Assembly (NCBI GenBank): GCA_018296165.2
Contig: JACKQL020000042.1
Location: forward strand, 248,001-312,000
From: Termitomyces sp. T153
Taxonomy: Eukaryota; Basidiomycota; Agaricomycetes; Agaricales; Lyophyllaceae
DNA: 64,000 nucleotides
Direction: 5' to 3'
This document shows, piece after piece, positions 21,610-34,167 of the stretch. The translations under genes and the position numbers were made by a program. Each line of letters starts with the position of its first letter. The first letter of the stretch is position 1. The notes under the pieces were generated by a model, which ran no database searches, was not told where the DNA came from, and worked only from the letters and a program-made list of their open reading frames with translations.

Positions 21610-22632
21610 TGTCAGGTTCTGCTGACCATGGGGGCTCAGCTACACTGGGCAAGTCCTTACTAGGCAGATACAATGACCTGTGCTTATAACCTAGCACTCA
21701 GGGGTTGGTGCAGACTTCAGATAATTGTGAGGAAAAGCTCAGGAAAGCAGTCCAAGCAAGTCCAGAGTGGTCCAGGGAAATCTAAGACCAAGTATCTTAA
21801 ATGTTGGGCTTGGGCAGGCATCAGGTACAAGTCCATAAGCAAGTGTATGGGCTGCAGGGTAAGTGGAGGCTTCATGAATGATGGGAGCAAAGCCAGAGTT
21901 TGAAGAGGGATCAATCAAGAGTGATGGGTTCTGGGCTGAGCATAGGGTGAGGTCTGGAGTTTTTGTAAGAATATTTGATGGGTCATAGCATGTGCATGAG
22001 GTTTGTCATGACATTAGGTTGAAAGGAACTTAAGAATAATAGGGAAACAGAGATGGATGAGTTGAGATGAGAAGGAACTGAGAAAAAGGTAGATTCAAGA
22101 CTAGAACAGAGATGAGACTGGGGAAAAGAAACACAAGACACAGGAAACTAAGTAAAGCAGATAATATCAAGACTAGAGTAACAGATCCTACTTCATGTCT
22201 TTATATATTAACTACTGAACCTTCTCTGGAGATTGAGGGCATGATGGCAGGCCTTGTTGGAGCTGTGCAGGGTTGACAGGTGTTGGATCTGATCAGAGAG
22301 TGGGCTATGATGATACTCTGATGAGAATATGGTCCATTCCATAGTTATCAGGGAACTCTGGAGGGGTCATGTGAGTCATGGGGGTGGTTGAGTGATGTAT
22401 GCTTGTGCCAGGGGAAGTGTCAGAGAGGCTCAGGGGCCTCATAGGCAAGAGGGGGAGCTGAGGAGGCTCACAAGGGATGTGCTGGAGTTTGCCAAGAGAT
22501 TTTGGAAGTAGCCAGGACAGGCACCATGGGTCAAACAAAGGTTGGGGTGAGTTGGGAAAAGTGTTGGGGGAGGCTCTGAGGAGGCAGAGTGTCCTGGAGG
22601 AAGGTCCAGAGGCGTGGGAGTGGGTCATGACA
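21610..22632 (-). repeat. LTR of family 3, 3' LTR of a minus-strand element
   Basis: On the minus strand the LTR starts TGTCATGACCC at 22,632 and ends AACCTGACA at 21,610 (1,023 bp). It matches 24,754-25,885 along its whole length. It is preceded by the purine tract GAAGGGGGGGTGA, so it is the 3' LTR of an element whose interior lies at 22,633 and above. It shows no target duplication. Confidence 0.8.
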
Positions 22633-24753
22633 TCACCCCCCCTTCAGCATTGAAACCCTTGAGATGCAGGATGAGAGTCAGGGGTTGGCAGGGCACGGAA
22701 ATCAAAGCCAAGTAATATTGATCAAACTGCAGTGAACAGCAGCAGCATGGGGAACAAAGTTGAAGCATGGCTGCCATTTGTCAGGGGGTTCTTCCCAGTC
22801 AATTAAAAAGGGTCAGACATACCCTAGGGTTCCCAAACTCTTTCCCATGTCTTCTTCAGCCTCATCCTCAGCATTATCAGCACCTCCATCAGAATCTCCT
22901 GCTCTCTCCCATTCTGAGGAGTCTGATTCCTATTGAGGCTACAGGCAAGTGGAGGCAATGTACCATAGTTGTGAGCATGATGTCATTTTCTCTTTGTTCT
23001 GGAATTGCTGATTGAGCTTAACAGAATTATCTGCAGCAGTGGCAAGCCCATCAGGGACTTTGTCTTACAGCAGGGCTCCTGCTCAATCAGTGCTGGTATT
23101 GGTAGAATGCTCTTCAAGGCCCAACTTTGGTCCAGGGGAAGTACAGGTTGTTCTAGAGGCACTGTGGGTTGCTCAGGTGGAGGTGACTCCAGAGAAGTTT
23201 GTGGAGGTGATGGGGTGAGCATGGAGTCCTCTGACCCTTGAATGGTGTCAGGTGGAGGCCCCAGTGAGTGGTCAGTGTTATCATGCTAGATTTTGGCTGA
23301 CTTGATTTTGCAATGTGCCCTCTGTGCTTGTTGGGGAAGCAGTGCAAATTCAAGGCACCAATGCATGGTTCCTATCAGGACACCTTAGTCTGTCTCTCAT
23401 GTTGGATGAGGCATGAGAAGTGCCCAATTTCATTGAGTTGGCATGTGGCTTGCATGTTAGAGGATCAGAGGTGAGATTTGGCATGGGTGGCAGGGTAGCT
23501 GGGCAAGGAGCACAGGAGCAGGGTGTTTGGCTGGAGTTCTAGAGTGGAGGGCAGAGGAAGTGGGGGGTGATCTGCAATGAAGGTGGGACCCCTGTGGGGT
23601 GGGTGGAGGGAGGGGGCTTGGGCATGCAATAAGGGCAAGTAGAGGGCTTCCTTCTCACTGGAGGTGGAGCCAAGTAAATGGCTGCAGGATGGGGAGTTGA
23701 TGGCAGGCCTCCCAGGGCTATATGTGTACTCCCTATGGATGGGGGTTCTGGTGGGAGGGTCTGGAAGAGTTTCCAAGCTGTCCCCTTTGATTTCCAAGAC
23801 TCTCTTGTGCCAACAGGTGGAGGCATTGACAAGGATACTAGGGACCTGCAAGGAGGAGCTCTGGAGGGTGGGGGAGGATTGTGATAGCATCCAGTGGGAA
23901 TGTAACAAGGTGTAGAAGGATGGGGATGTGGCATGGCAGTTGGAGGTGGCTATGCAGATGGTTGTTGAGTGGTTGTTAGAGGTCCAGAGGTTGTGAAAAT
24001 GGCTAGGCCAGTTGGAGGCATAAGGTGCAGGGGAGATGAGAGGGCTATCAGAGGGATGAGGAGCATGGATAGGTTATAGGGCATCCAACATAGAGGTGCC
24101 CTGGGCTTTGGCAGAGGCAGGGAGGAGATGAGAGGAATGGCTCACCAACAAGGCAGCCTTGGAGTGACATGGAGTACTCTGTATGTTCATTTCATTTCCC
24201 ATCTCTGCTGTACTGACATATCCTGACAGACTGAGCCATGAAGCACTGGATCCTCCTTGACAGGGCATCAGCTGCACTCAGGTGCATCTACAATGGGTTG
24301 TCAAGGATGCTTGTGGAGACTCTACCAGAGTTGGGGCAGGAGGTGGAGCAGCTATGGCACTTGCTGGCAGGACATTGATGGAGGACAATGGCAGACCCTA
24401 GGGCATAGTGGGAGGTGGTCACAGATGTCAGGGAGCTCCTCCCAGGTCACCTGTAGATTTTGACAGTGGTGTGGCCCAGATGGAGGTGGACCTGGTGGGA
24501 AGGATAGCAGGGGCAGCTCCAGAGAGGAAGAGGGAGTAGGGAGGAATCTGGGACTGCTTGTCTTGTACTCCATGCCAGCCTCTTTTTTTTGTAAAATATT
24601 GTAACTTTGTAATCTGTTCAATGACCTTCTTGGACTTTTGGTCTGGTGATTGAATGTTTCAGATTTAAGTGAGGAAATAGCAAATAAAACATGTAGGGAG
24701 TTACTTACAGGAGTTGAATCCCTAATAAATCCAGAAATGGAGGTTATGCCCAC
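22633..24753 (-). pseudogene. Interior (3' part) of a family-3 LTR element, decayed
   Basis: The minus strand is C-rich and has short proline/serine-rich frames (22,983-23,222; 23,465-23,908; 24,352-24,939). Near the LTR the text 'FLIDWEEPPDKWQPCFNF' is faintly like the end of an integrase chromodomain, then 'LHLKGFNAEGG' leads into the purine tract. No catalytic domain is readable. The strand bias mirrors that of the plus-strand interior right of 25,886, which supports one family in two orientations. Confidence 0.45.
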
Positions 24754-25885
24754 TGTCACGACCCGTTCTCTGGACCCCCATACATCGCCCAACAAACCCC
24801 TGTCCCCCCAGAACCTCCCCCAATGCTCCGTCAAACTTCCCCAGCACTTTGCACCTACTCTGGCTAACTCTGATGCATTCTCGGCTGACTCCAACAGCCC
24901 CCTGGCCAACTCTGACATCTTCCCCGCAGCCACTGGCACTTTCCCTGGATCTCCTGAGCCCCTGGGACCACTCCCCTGCCATGCCTGACCCCATTACACA
25001 TCATTGACTTGACACCCTGGCTCCTCCAACTTACCCTGGAGTATCATGACAACCTCAGAACGGACCACATCAACAATTGATCCCATTAACATATCAACAC
25101 GGCCTGCCCTCTGGTTGTAACTGACACCTGTTGACTCCATCAAGCTCCACCAAGCCCCGCCACCACAGCCAATGTTTCTAGAGCTCTTCAGTAGTCAGTA
25201 TATAAGACGTAGAGTAGCTCTTCATACTCTAGTCTTGAGATTACCTACCTTACCTGATGTGTTTCTGATTGTTTCTTCTCATGTTTCATGTTCTGTGTCT
25301 CGTTTTCCTTATTCTCAGTCTCCCAGTCTTATCTTGTCTCTATTCCATTATCATTTTGTTATCATTCCGTGTCTCCACCTGAATCTATTCTTGTTCCCAT
25401 CTCATCTCTGTCTCATTTTGTTTGACTCCATCTCATCTTGTTTGATCCAGTCTATTGTGTCCAAGTCCTCTAGACTATAATGCCCCCACAAATTCTGTGA
25501 TTACAATTACAAACCTCTGACACTCTTTCACCAACTCCGGACCTCACTACACGCTTGGCTCCAAACCCTATCAATCCCTGTTGGTCCCCCATCATAACTC
25601 TGGCTCTGCTCCCATCATTTGTGTAGCCTCTGCCTCCTCCACACCTGCAATACTCACATACGAACTTATGCCTGAACCCCGCCAAGCCTGTCTCCCTTCC
25701 CCACAACTTATCCTCTACTCCTCCAGACCTCCCTGGACTTGCTCAGATCAATTCCCACTAACTATACTCACAAGTCCCCAGTGTTTGGAACACCTCTGAG
25801 TGCCCAGTTGTCAGTGCAGAATCATGTCCACCTAGTAAGGACTTGCCCAGTGTAGCTGAGCCCCCATGGTCAGCAGAACCTGACA
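24754..25885 (+). repeat. LTR of family 3, 5' LTR with promoter and self-complementary priming signal
   Basis: The 1,132-bp LTR begins TGTCACGACC and ends AACCTGACA, with short inverted ends TGTCA/TGACA. It contains a TATA box at 25,199-25,205 and, 32 bases on, AGTCTTGAGATTA at 25,231-25,243, the predicted first bases of the transcript. The 13 bases directly after the LTR are the exact reverse complement of those 13 bases (see the site at 25,886). This marks it as a 5' LTR. Confidence 0.85.
25199..25205 (+). promoter_or_regulatory. TATA box in family-3 LTR
   Basis: TATATAA lies 32 bases upstream of 25,231. The same element is kept in the LTR copies at 34.8 kb (CAGTATATAAGTC) and, reversed, at 8.4 and 22.2 kb. 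Confidence 0.65.
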
Positions 25886-25898
25886 TAATCTCAAGACT
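25886..25898 (+). promoter_or_regulatory. Primer-binding site complementary to own RNA 5' end
   Basis: TAATCTCAAGACT starts at the first base after the LTR. Its reverse complement occurs once in the LTR at 25,231-25,243, just downstream of the TATA box. It does not begin with the TGG expected for a tRNA primer. This is the layout of self-primed Tf1-like retrotransposons. Confidence 0.7.
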
Positions 25899-25918
25899 CT
25901 ACCTTACCCCGTTTGTAA

Positions 25919-26660
25919 TGTCCGCACGTGCCCCACACACACATTTGCCAAACAATTCCAATATCTATAGTCAACCTGTGCCTGGAAACCCTTATATGGC
26001 CCTACTCCATTTGCCAAGGCACACTGAGTTACAGATCTGACACCAAAACATCCCTTCTGCTTCAGTTACACCCATACAACAGCTCTCTCCATGGACACCC
26101 TCCCCAACCCATGCTCAACCCTACACCACTTCTGCAAACCACCCTTTCCATACCTTCTCTGCCAGCTCCACTTCCCCTACAAAGACCAAACCCGGCATCA
26201 CCAAGGCTTCACCCAGACCCCAGCAACAATTTGGTCCATTGCTTGACAACTTCTCCAACACCGCACAACAGATCATCCAACTTTCACCCACAACCCTCCC
26301 TGAGAAAAGACCACCCTCCAAGCAAGCCCCACTATTGATTGGAATCAAGCTCAACCCAGCAGCCCCACCCACAATAACACAAGATGCCAAGACCAATGCT
26401 ATGCTCTAAATTATAGAAACCACTTCTGGGATCAGTTAGGACCCCCTGGCCAACTTGGCCATCACTTCCATCCAACAAATGAAAGGAGCCCAATGCCTCC
26501 AACCTGACCCCAACAACCCTGGTATCCCCAAGCTTCTAAGCAATCAAGGAAGGAGAAATACGCACCTCTGCTCCAACTCTCGAAGCACAACCCCAAAATT
26601 AACAAGGAGAACCACAGCACCCTGACTCTCAATAAGGAACAGCTCCAGAGTCCCACCCAC
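25919..26660 (+). pseudogene. gag-like reading frame of the family-3 element
   Basis: A frame opens at ATG 25,919, 34 bases after the LTR, and can be followed with three interior stops to about 26,625. It is rich in Pro, Thr, Ser and Gln and contains 'NTAQQIIQLSPTTLPEKRPP'. No zinc knuckle is seen. Position directly after the 5' LTR suggests gag, but the domain itself is not recognisable. Confidence 0.4.
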
Positions 26661-29450
26661 TACTTTGACACCCCCCCATTTGATCCAAAACCTCCAACAT
26701 TGAAGATCCTTGATGCCAACCCTCCTCGCACACCATCAGATGTGGACCCCGCCATCAGACTATGCCACCTCCCACAATAAGAACCCCTAGCATAGGAGTT
26801 GCCCTGCCAGAACAAACCATAGGAAAGATGGCCCTATACAAAGTAGTTCCCCAGGGTATTCTAAATTTGCTGACCTGTTCATATAAGGGAGGGAGAAGCC
26901 CCACCATCATCCCAGAGACTGTTGATCAACCCACTCAAACGTCCTGACAATCCAAAGAGCATACACTCCAATATCCTTGGAGGACTTCCCCACCAGGACC
27001 GATGACCCATAACCCTGCGCTGACTCAAAGCTGCCCCGATCCACCCCTCTGACCCACTCCAGACCCTAGCAACACAACTCTGGAGCCCCCACTTTGACTC
27101 CGACATCCAACCAAGGGGATCTATGATGCCAGCTCAATAATGAGGCTCCTGTAGCTCCTACTCCACAAGCATAAATCACCAACCACTAGCTCCATACAAC
27201 CCCGCCTCTATGCCAGAAGATGTCTATCAAGCAGGGACCACACCAACAGAGTACCCAGAAACAAACTCCATGCAAAGTAATCTCTCCAGAGTACCCTAAA
27301 GTTGCTGATGCCTTCCCCAAGAAGTGAGCAGTGCTTCTCCCCATTGCCACCCACCCCAAATTGACATCCAAAAAATGGCAAAGGATGTCACATGCCGCAA
27401 TCCTGCCCTCGGAGTCCCAGCCCCACCACTATCCCACTCCCCTCCCCCAATGCAAAATGCTCCCCAAGAAGAGAAGAAACTCTGGGACCCTCAAAGTAGC
27501 TCCCCTCCAAAATTTACAACACCTCCAGCAAATCCAACCACACCTGATGGAGACCAACCCTGAAGCCAAGAATAATGAAGTGGCCCCACTGACTCTGCCC
27601 CAACAATCAAGGGACCAATGATGCCCTCCACAGAAGCAACCAACCCCCACCTACATTTGCAACAGCCTCCGGACCACTCTGGAGCACAAATGAAGAATTG
27701 CCCCGACCTGCCATGACTCTCGGGGAGTCCAAACCAATGCTCCCCTGCAACTGACTTCCCTGCCACCCTCCAACAATTGTGAACGACCATCTCCCCCCAA
27801 TGCAGCAAATATTTTGCATAGAGGGATGATGGCCAGACTCACCCAAAACCTTAGAAGGCAGCTAGACCAGCTCCCCCCATCCAAGCTTGGCTCCAGGAGC
27901 CACCGCCACTCCTACACAACAACTCCACTGCTCAGTAGTAACGTCCATCGAACATCTACTTGTCACACTGACACAAACCTAGAGGAAAACCCCCACTCCA
28001 GAGCTTCCCCTCTGATTTGCAACACAACCCCACCAATAAGTTAAGACCCAATCCCAACCCCTGCATTGACCCCAGACCCCTAGTACTTGCGCTTGGAATG
28101 GTGGACTGACAAAATGCACCTTGGACCCCTTCCTCTGCCCCACACCACCCCCAAAGCCAACACAACCAACAAACCCCCCGCTGAGCGACTCTCATGTTGA
28201 CTCTGGGACTGCTAACCTTTTCCCCAACAAAAGAAACACCTACCCCCAAAAGGAACAACCCACGGGATGAGCCCCAAAGCATCTCTGCTGGAGCAAGCCA
28301 TTCTCCAACCAACCCTGTGCTGCTCCTGCCCAAAGAAGCATCCACCAATACAACCCCAACAGCCCTCCAAATTCTAGGGAGTGTCAGAAATATGTAAGAC
28401 CCCTCTGTCCAGCTCTGGACTTACCCTTGGCCAGGAAAGCAATGTCACATAGATGACCTAGAACTCACAAACCTCAACTCTGAACCAGAAGGAACTTGTC
28501 AGGACTAATCACCCTGAACCCCACCCCCTCATCATTGACACTCTGGAGCACACCAAAGCACCACCCAAGCATGCCTGCCCATAAATGCAATACTCCAGAG
28601 CACAACTTCGACTAGAACCAACACTCTGGAGTGCAGCAAAGCCCAATCCTGAGTGCCCTTCACCAAATACAATACTCCGGAGCTTGACAAAACCCCACCA
28701 TGCACAACCCCACCCAAACGTAAACCTCTGGGCACCCCCAACCAAGGAATCGCAACCCTCACCCTAAGGGAGTACCTCTGCCTCCATGCTGACCAAACCC
28801 ACAGCATAGATGGCATGGAAAACAGCCCCCTGCCAACTTATTACAGGGACCACCCCACCCTGGGGGCTCTGCCACTAAGCTGCTAGGGACTCCCTCCTCT
28901 GACTGACTACACCCTGAGGACAAACCTCACCCTGCCACCCCCACCATCATTAAAAAGAACCTCCGCCACCCCACCACTTGTGTTGGCATAAAGGCTAGAC
29001 TGCTAGAAGACCTCCACCCCTCCTGCCAGCCACACCAACAAAAGACCAAAGCCCCAACTACTCCGAACACACGTCAAAGACTCGGAGGTCCACCCCCTTG
29101 AACCAGCACAATGCACATCTCCACCACAGACTGAAGAAAACCCCTACACCCTAGGTCCAAGACCCCAAGAATCAAACCCAGCAATGCTGCCCAAAAACAC
29201 CACAGAACTCTGCAGGAAGACTCCCAACACCCCCACCGAGCCTTGGAAACTCTTCCTACAGTGCTCTGCCCTGTCCTGACAACTCTGGGACTAGCCAACA
29301 CAGATGGCATTAGTGGGCTTAACCCCTGCCTCTGGATCCACTAAGGATTCAACTCCCACTAGCACCCCTGTGTGTTTCACTTACCTCACCCTCACACAAA
29401 TTAAAGTCTCACTTCACACACCCAGGAACAACAAAGAAGCATTGGAAAGT
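26661..29450 (+). other. C-rich decayed retroelement interior
   Basis: This stretch is strongly C/A-rich on the plus strand, with no long frame. A phrase resembling the linker before gypsy reverse transcriptase (P-x-Y-x-K-F-A-D-x-F) can be read twice, at about 26,850-26,880 ('SPGYSKFADLF') and 27,282-27,318 ('SPEYPKVADAF'), about 430 bases apart, so part of the region is duplicated. No RT motif follows either copy. CTCTGGAG recurs through the region. Confidence 0.4.
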
Positions 29451-29506
29451 ACAAAAAAAATATGATACAAGGTGGAATGGGGCAATGAACTCGAAGACAA
29501 CAAGAA

Positions 29507-30097
29507 GTGGGGCCCAACCACCCCCTCACCCTTCCCCCAGAACCCCCACCACCCCCACCCCCAAATCAATCTCCATCTGGGCCTGCACCACTGCCAAGAC
29601 CTCCATCAACTCTGGCAAAGCCACTTCCCACCATGACCCTGGGGCCACTGTGTTATGCCACTGATGCCCCACTAGCAACCTCCCCACCCTTGCCATCCCC
29701 TGCTGCAACTCCAGAGGCTGACCCATGGACATCTGTGCCAACCTGTCTTGGATTGATGCAAATGCTGTGGAGGCACCATCCAAGAGAACCTGGTGCTCCC
29801 ACACCCAGCCTGACCCCAAAAACAACTCATTTCAGTAACAGATGGAGAATTGGGAAAGACACTTATGAAGGATCCCTGTGCACCCTGAAGTGGCCTCATT
29901 GGCCAGCCAATCCTCCCTCTGCCTTGCTGCCTCCAACTCCACTCACAGTGAATGCTGAATGCTGGATACTAATACATTCTGGATCCAACTTGCACTTGAC
30001 ATTGAAGAACAGCAGTGAGTCAAACCCAGATAGTTTCACTACTGTTACACTAAGTGTTATATCAGAATTGCATTGCAAGACCATGTCCATCAGATGA
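29507..30097 (+). pseudogene. Proline-rich open frame in retroelement debris
   Basis: A 196-codon frame begins with a proline-rich stretch ('EPPPPPPPNQSPSG') and continues with threonine/proline-rich sequence and no known domain. It sits in repeat debris between two LTRs of family 3. It may be a late part of the same element. 30,098-31,480 holds only short frames I cannot assign. Confidence 0.3.
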
Positions 30098-31486
30098 GTT
30101 GGCAGGCATGGGAGGATGAGCAACAATAAGTCAAAGCAGACAGAGAATTGTTAAGGGTTCAACTGAATGTCCTGACTGCTTCCCAAGCCAAGCATGGTTA
30201 TTTTGACAATTCATAAAGGACTACACTACTTGAGGTGGATGAGATTCCTGGTGCATTTGATAAAGAAATGTCAGATCACAATGAAACATCACTGTATCCA
30301 GCAGTGAACCTGCTAGCCAGACCAGATCTGCTGTTAGAACTGGATTCTGCTGCATTTTAAGACTTTGAAATATCCTTGCCATCAACAATTGCTGGTGACT
30401 GCTCAGAACTGTCCAGTATTGAAAGGCAATTGCATTTGTTTCAAATCAAAAGGCATATTCAAGCACTCCAAGAGCTCATTGCCAGAAAATCTTTATGTAT
30501 TCTCATGTTGTCCAGGTTGCTCCAAGCAAAAGTGTCAAAACCCAAGCCAGTGCATCAATTGACAAAATTCAGGCAGCCATTTCCATCAAAGCCAGAGCCT
30601 ATGGAAAATGTCACAGTGCTCTTATGTGAGTAGGCATAGATTTTGCATTCAACAAAAAATATTGCATTCTGCAGAAAGCAGATCTTGCAGCAAGCATGGC
30701 TATACATGATCCAAATATTCCTGGATCATCAAGCATAAAGATTTTTGGATATGGCAAGCTAATCCAGATATGGAAGATGACCCTGAAACTCTCTGTAAAT
30801 ATAAGTTGCTTTCCACTCAGATATCTGTCATATCATTCTCAATCTGCCTGCCAATTCCATTCATTCACCATATCCATTCATTTGTTGTCAATGCATTGGC
30901 CCACTTTCCTCTTTGATTTGTGGGTATCAAATTCATAACCAATCTCACCAGTCCATTGTGTGCACTACCTCCATGCAAGAGCACAACAAGACAGATGGAC
31001 AGAAGAATGTCAGCTTGTGACCAGTGAAATGGAATGGACTGTTTGCTATTTCCTTAAGCAGGCAGAAATCTAGTCCAAGAGGGGCATGTCAGCCTAGAAA
31101 AAAGGCCTCCAAGCCTATGCTGACAAAAAGGTGGCTATGTGGCATGAACTGAGTTCTTTGGCAACTCATAAGTTCAGAAGGGTATACAATGATTTTACAC
31201 CTCCTCAAAGAGCAACAACACCTTTGTAGTGGAGAGTGCAATGGGATGAACAAATGACTGATTATGCCATATATACCAGATTCACCATGCACATCTCATC
31301 CACCACACCAGATATGCTATGCACATCATATCTGCCATGCTAACCAGAACTGCCCTTTCCATAGCAGATTTGCAACCTTACTACTTTGGGACAATGTCAC
31401 ATGTAGTTTACATTGTTGATTCTGCTGCTGTCAAAGTCCTACTTCCCCCAACTACTAGCTTATAACTGTGCCAAATTCTTATAGCT

Positions 31487-33576
31487 TTGCACTCTGACAT
31501 GGCCTCTACTGCTGCTTTACAAACCCAAGCCTCAGTTGACCAATTGTCACTGGGTCTCCAAAACCTGATATTTTATGTCGAATCATGGGTGCATGCAGCA
31601 CTTGCCATTTATGGCAGCCTTGAGGAACATAAGAATCATAGGTGGATGTTACAACACCTGGATAAAGAATTGTTAAGGTGTCTTGGATTGCAATGGAATT
31701 TATCTGATATCTGGGCCAGAACTATATTCTCCTATATCTGAGTATAGCAGCATTAAACAACATCAAATACAATGTTCCAGACCTCATCATGTGTCTGAGC
31801 CATTGGTACCCTCTGGCAGACAGAGATGACATCTCTCAAGAAGTCCAGGAGTCCTTTCAGGCATGGACAGTTCCCACCCATCCAGGTCAAGTTGTAAATT
31901 GGTATGGCTGTAATTGGTGGAACTATATAGGTATCAAGACTGAGCATCTAACTGATGAGACTGCCAAGGGTTGTCTCCTCATCCATCAAAATGCAACCTG
32001 CAATGAAGAATTGTCAAGCCAAAGCAGTGTCCACCAGAAAGCCCTCTTGGCTCTAGACAGGTTCTAATCAGCAGCTGGACCAAAATTTCTGTTGACAACA
32101 AATGACCTAATCTGCCAATTTTCAAGTCCATCTACTGGACCCAGCTCCGCTGACCTCTCCAGTGCCAATTCTATTGTGCTGTCACACTTAGGAGAACTTG
32201 CTAGTATTGACTCAATCACCAATTCCATAAGTAGCAATGGTGCAATACCATCTTACTGTGCCTCTCCAACCTCTGTGCCTGACACTCAATCACCTACATG
32301 GCCTCCATCAATGCTTGACAAGACTATTGATCCTTCCAATCCACACCATCCATTCCACCACCTCTTCCTTAAAAGTAGGAAGAATCCTGGGCTCATCTAT
32401 TACCCTACAAAGAAATCATCCACTATTCAAGCACAAGCACAGTCTCAATCACTTTCCTATCCCATTTCCCTTGTTTGGCAAAGCTTCTTCTCACTAGCAC
32501 AAAGTGATGAGGAATGGATGGATGTTGTGAATCCATTGTTTGATGATCCAGACCTCAGGGGTATGACTTTTGAGCCATACCAGTTCAACAACATTCCACC
32601 TCTAGTTCATGCTGAGGAAAGTGGATCAGATGAGGAACACCTTCTACCACTCTTCATTGCATCAAACAACAGGTGAGACAGCAGAGAGGAGCCAGATGAT
32701 GGTGGGCTTCCTCCTCTGTTTATGGCAATGGATGACAAGTCTGACAATGGTGACAGGGCTGACAGTGGAGGTGAACTGGATGATGGCAGGCTTCCTCCTC
32801 TGTTTATGGTGACAGATGATGAGTCTGACAAGGAGGTGTTATCTGACAATGGCAATGTACTGAGGGATGATAGTCTTCCTTCCCTTTTCATTGCATCAAA
32901 TGCAGGAATTAACAACAGAACTTCAATTGCTGAATCTGCAGATAATGTACTGGCAAATATAATGTACATCTGCATAGCAGATTTACCTGCTGGAGAGATC
33001 CCCCCCCTCATCATTCCACCAAGACTATCATCAATTTCTGCAATGGATAGTGATTCTGCACCATCTCTATTCATTCTAGATCACAATTCACATCTGTCAG
33101 ACAGTGACTTTGCAACAGATACTAAATATAGACCAGCCCACTTGACTCTACCAGATGATGAAAGTTCATCTGGTACTCCTCCTATTCCTCAAGGGAAGGA
33201 TGTGGAGGAGTGGAAAAGATATGATGAAAGAGTAACACCATGTGAGGACAAGAGACACATTGAGATGCTGTACCAGAAACATGAGTCAATCTGCATCATT
33301 TATCTGGCAGACCTGATTGTTTCTGACAGAACTGACAGAACAAGCTTTCTGGCAAGCAAGGGATCATGGCAGATGTAGGCCTGTTGGCCCTTTCACCCCA
33401 ACCAACTTTGCTGATATTTCTGATGTTCTCTCAGAAACTTCAACTTCATCAAGCATGACATCAAGTGTTGTAGGAACCCTTCCAGAGGATCCATATACAC
33501 CACTTGACTTTGAGTATATAAGTGACACTGCTTTCTTCTTGGATTTGAAAGCAGAACTTGGAGGATGGAGCCATTA
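31487..33576 (+). pseudogene. Unassigned transposon-like coding block with acidic repeats
   Basis: Four frames follow each other (31,487-31,741; 31,789-32,067; 32,092-32,676; 32,722-33,378). The third and fourth are in the same frame on either side of a TGA at 32,674-32,676 and form one acidic serine-rich protein region. It includes three variants of 'DDGxLPPLFxxxDDxSD' and ends with charged sequence. The first part is tryptophan-rich ('NWYGCNWWNYIG'). I do not recognise the family. CpG depletion and the neighbourhood point to a transposable element. Confidence 0.35.
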
Positions 33577-33704
33577 ATGTAGATAGAATCCATGTAAATA
33601 TGAAGAAAAAAGATGCAAAAAAAATGCTGTGGCCACACTGCTAATAGGAGAAATGAGAGTACACTGTGGCACCAGGGAAAATGGGTGCACCAGATTCCCA
33701 AGCC

Positions 33705-33885
33705 CTACCAGAAGGGCCACTGCTAGAAGGCCTCTGGCAGCAGAAAAAGGTATACACCAGACCACTGGCAGCCATGGCTGGAAGGCCTCTGGCAGTGGAA
33801 ATAAGTATACACTGGACCACTGGCAGCTGCTGCTGAAAGGTCTTTGGCAGCAGAAATAGGTATACACCAGACTGGGCCACCAGGG
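33705..33885 (+). repeat. Tandem repeat, three ~57-bp units
   Basis: Three units contain CTGGAAGGCCTCTGGCAG followed by a purine stretch and GGTATACACCAGACCACTGG. The same phrase GGCACCAGGG/GGCCACCAGGGAAAA brackets the array at 33,669 and 33,878. Non-coding. Confidence 0.75.
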
Positions 33886-34004
33886 AAAAGTGTTGCACCC
33901 ACAGGAATTTACAAAACTTGAAGCTACAAAACATTTAAAGTGTTCAAATGTTATGTGGAATAGTGGAAATCAAACAGAAAAAAATCATTGCAAATTGCTA
34001 GGTC

Positions 34005-34100
34005 AAGGGAGGGAGTCAAACCCTAGGCTTGACAGTTGGAGTGTGGCTTAACCAACAATCCAAACCACTGATCCATGGTGGCTCACAATAGCACATCATT
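34005..34100 (-). repeat. tRNA-like SINE unit 1
   Basis: The minus strand has an A-box-like TGGATCAGTGG and, downstream, a B-box-like GGTTTGACTCCC (34,011-34,022). It is the first of five such units in the same orientation. Confidence 0.5.
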
Positions 34101-34167
34101 ATAGGCATTTGCTGGAACAAACAATTGAAATGGTGATTAAACAAAACAACCTTTTGTCAACTACAGA

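Noticed and set aside
22633..24753. Proline/serine-rich minus-strand frames considered as a secreted or cell-wall protein
   Set aside because: They lie between a purine tract/LTR and another LTR, are frame-broken, and share the composition of the opposite element interior.
25900..30100. Many overlapping open frames on both strands in the C-rich region
   Set aside because: They arise because the skewed composition lacks stop codons in several frames. None shows a domain or start context, apart from the gag-like and proline-rich frames listed.
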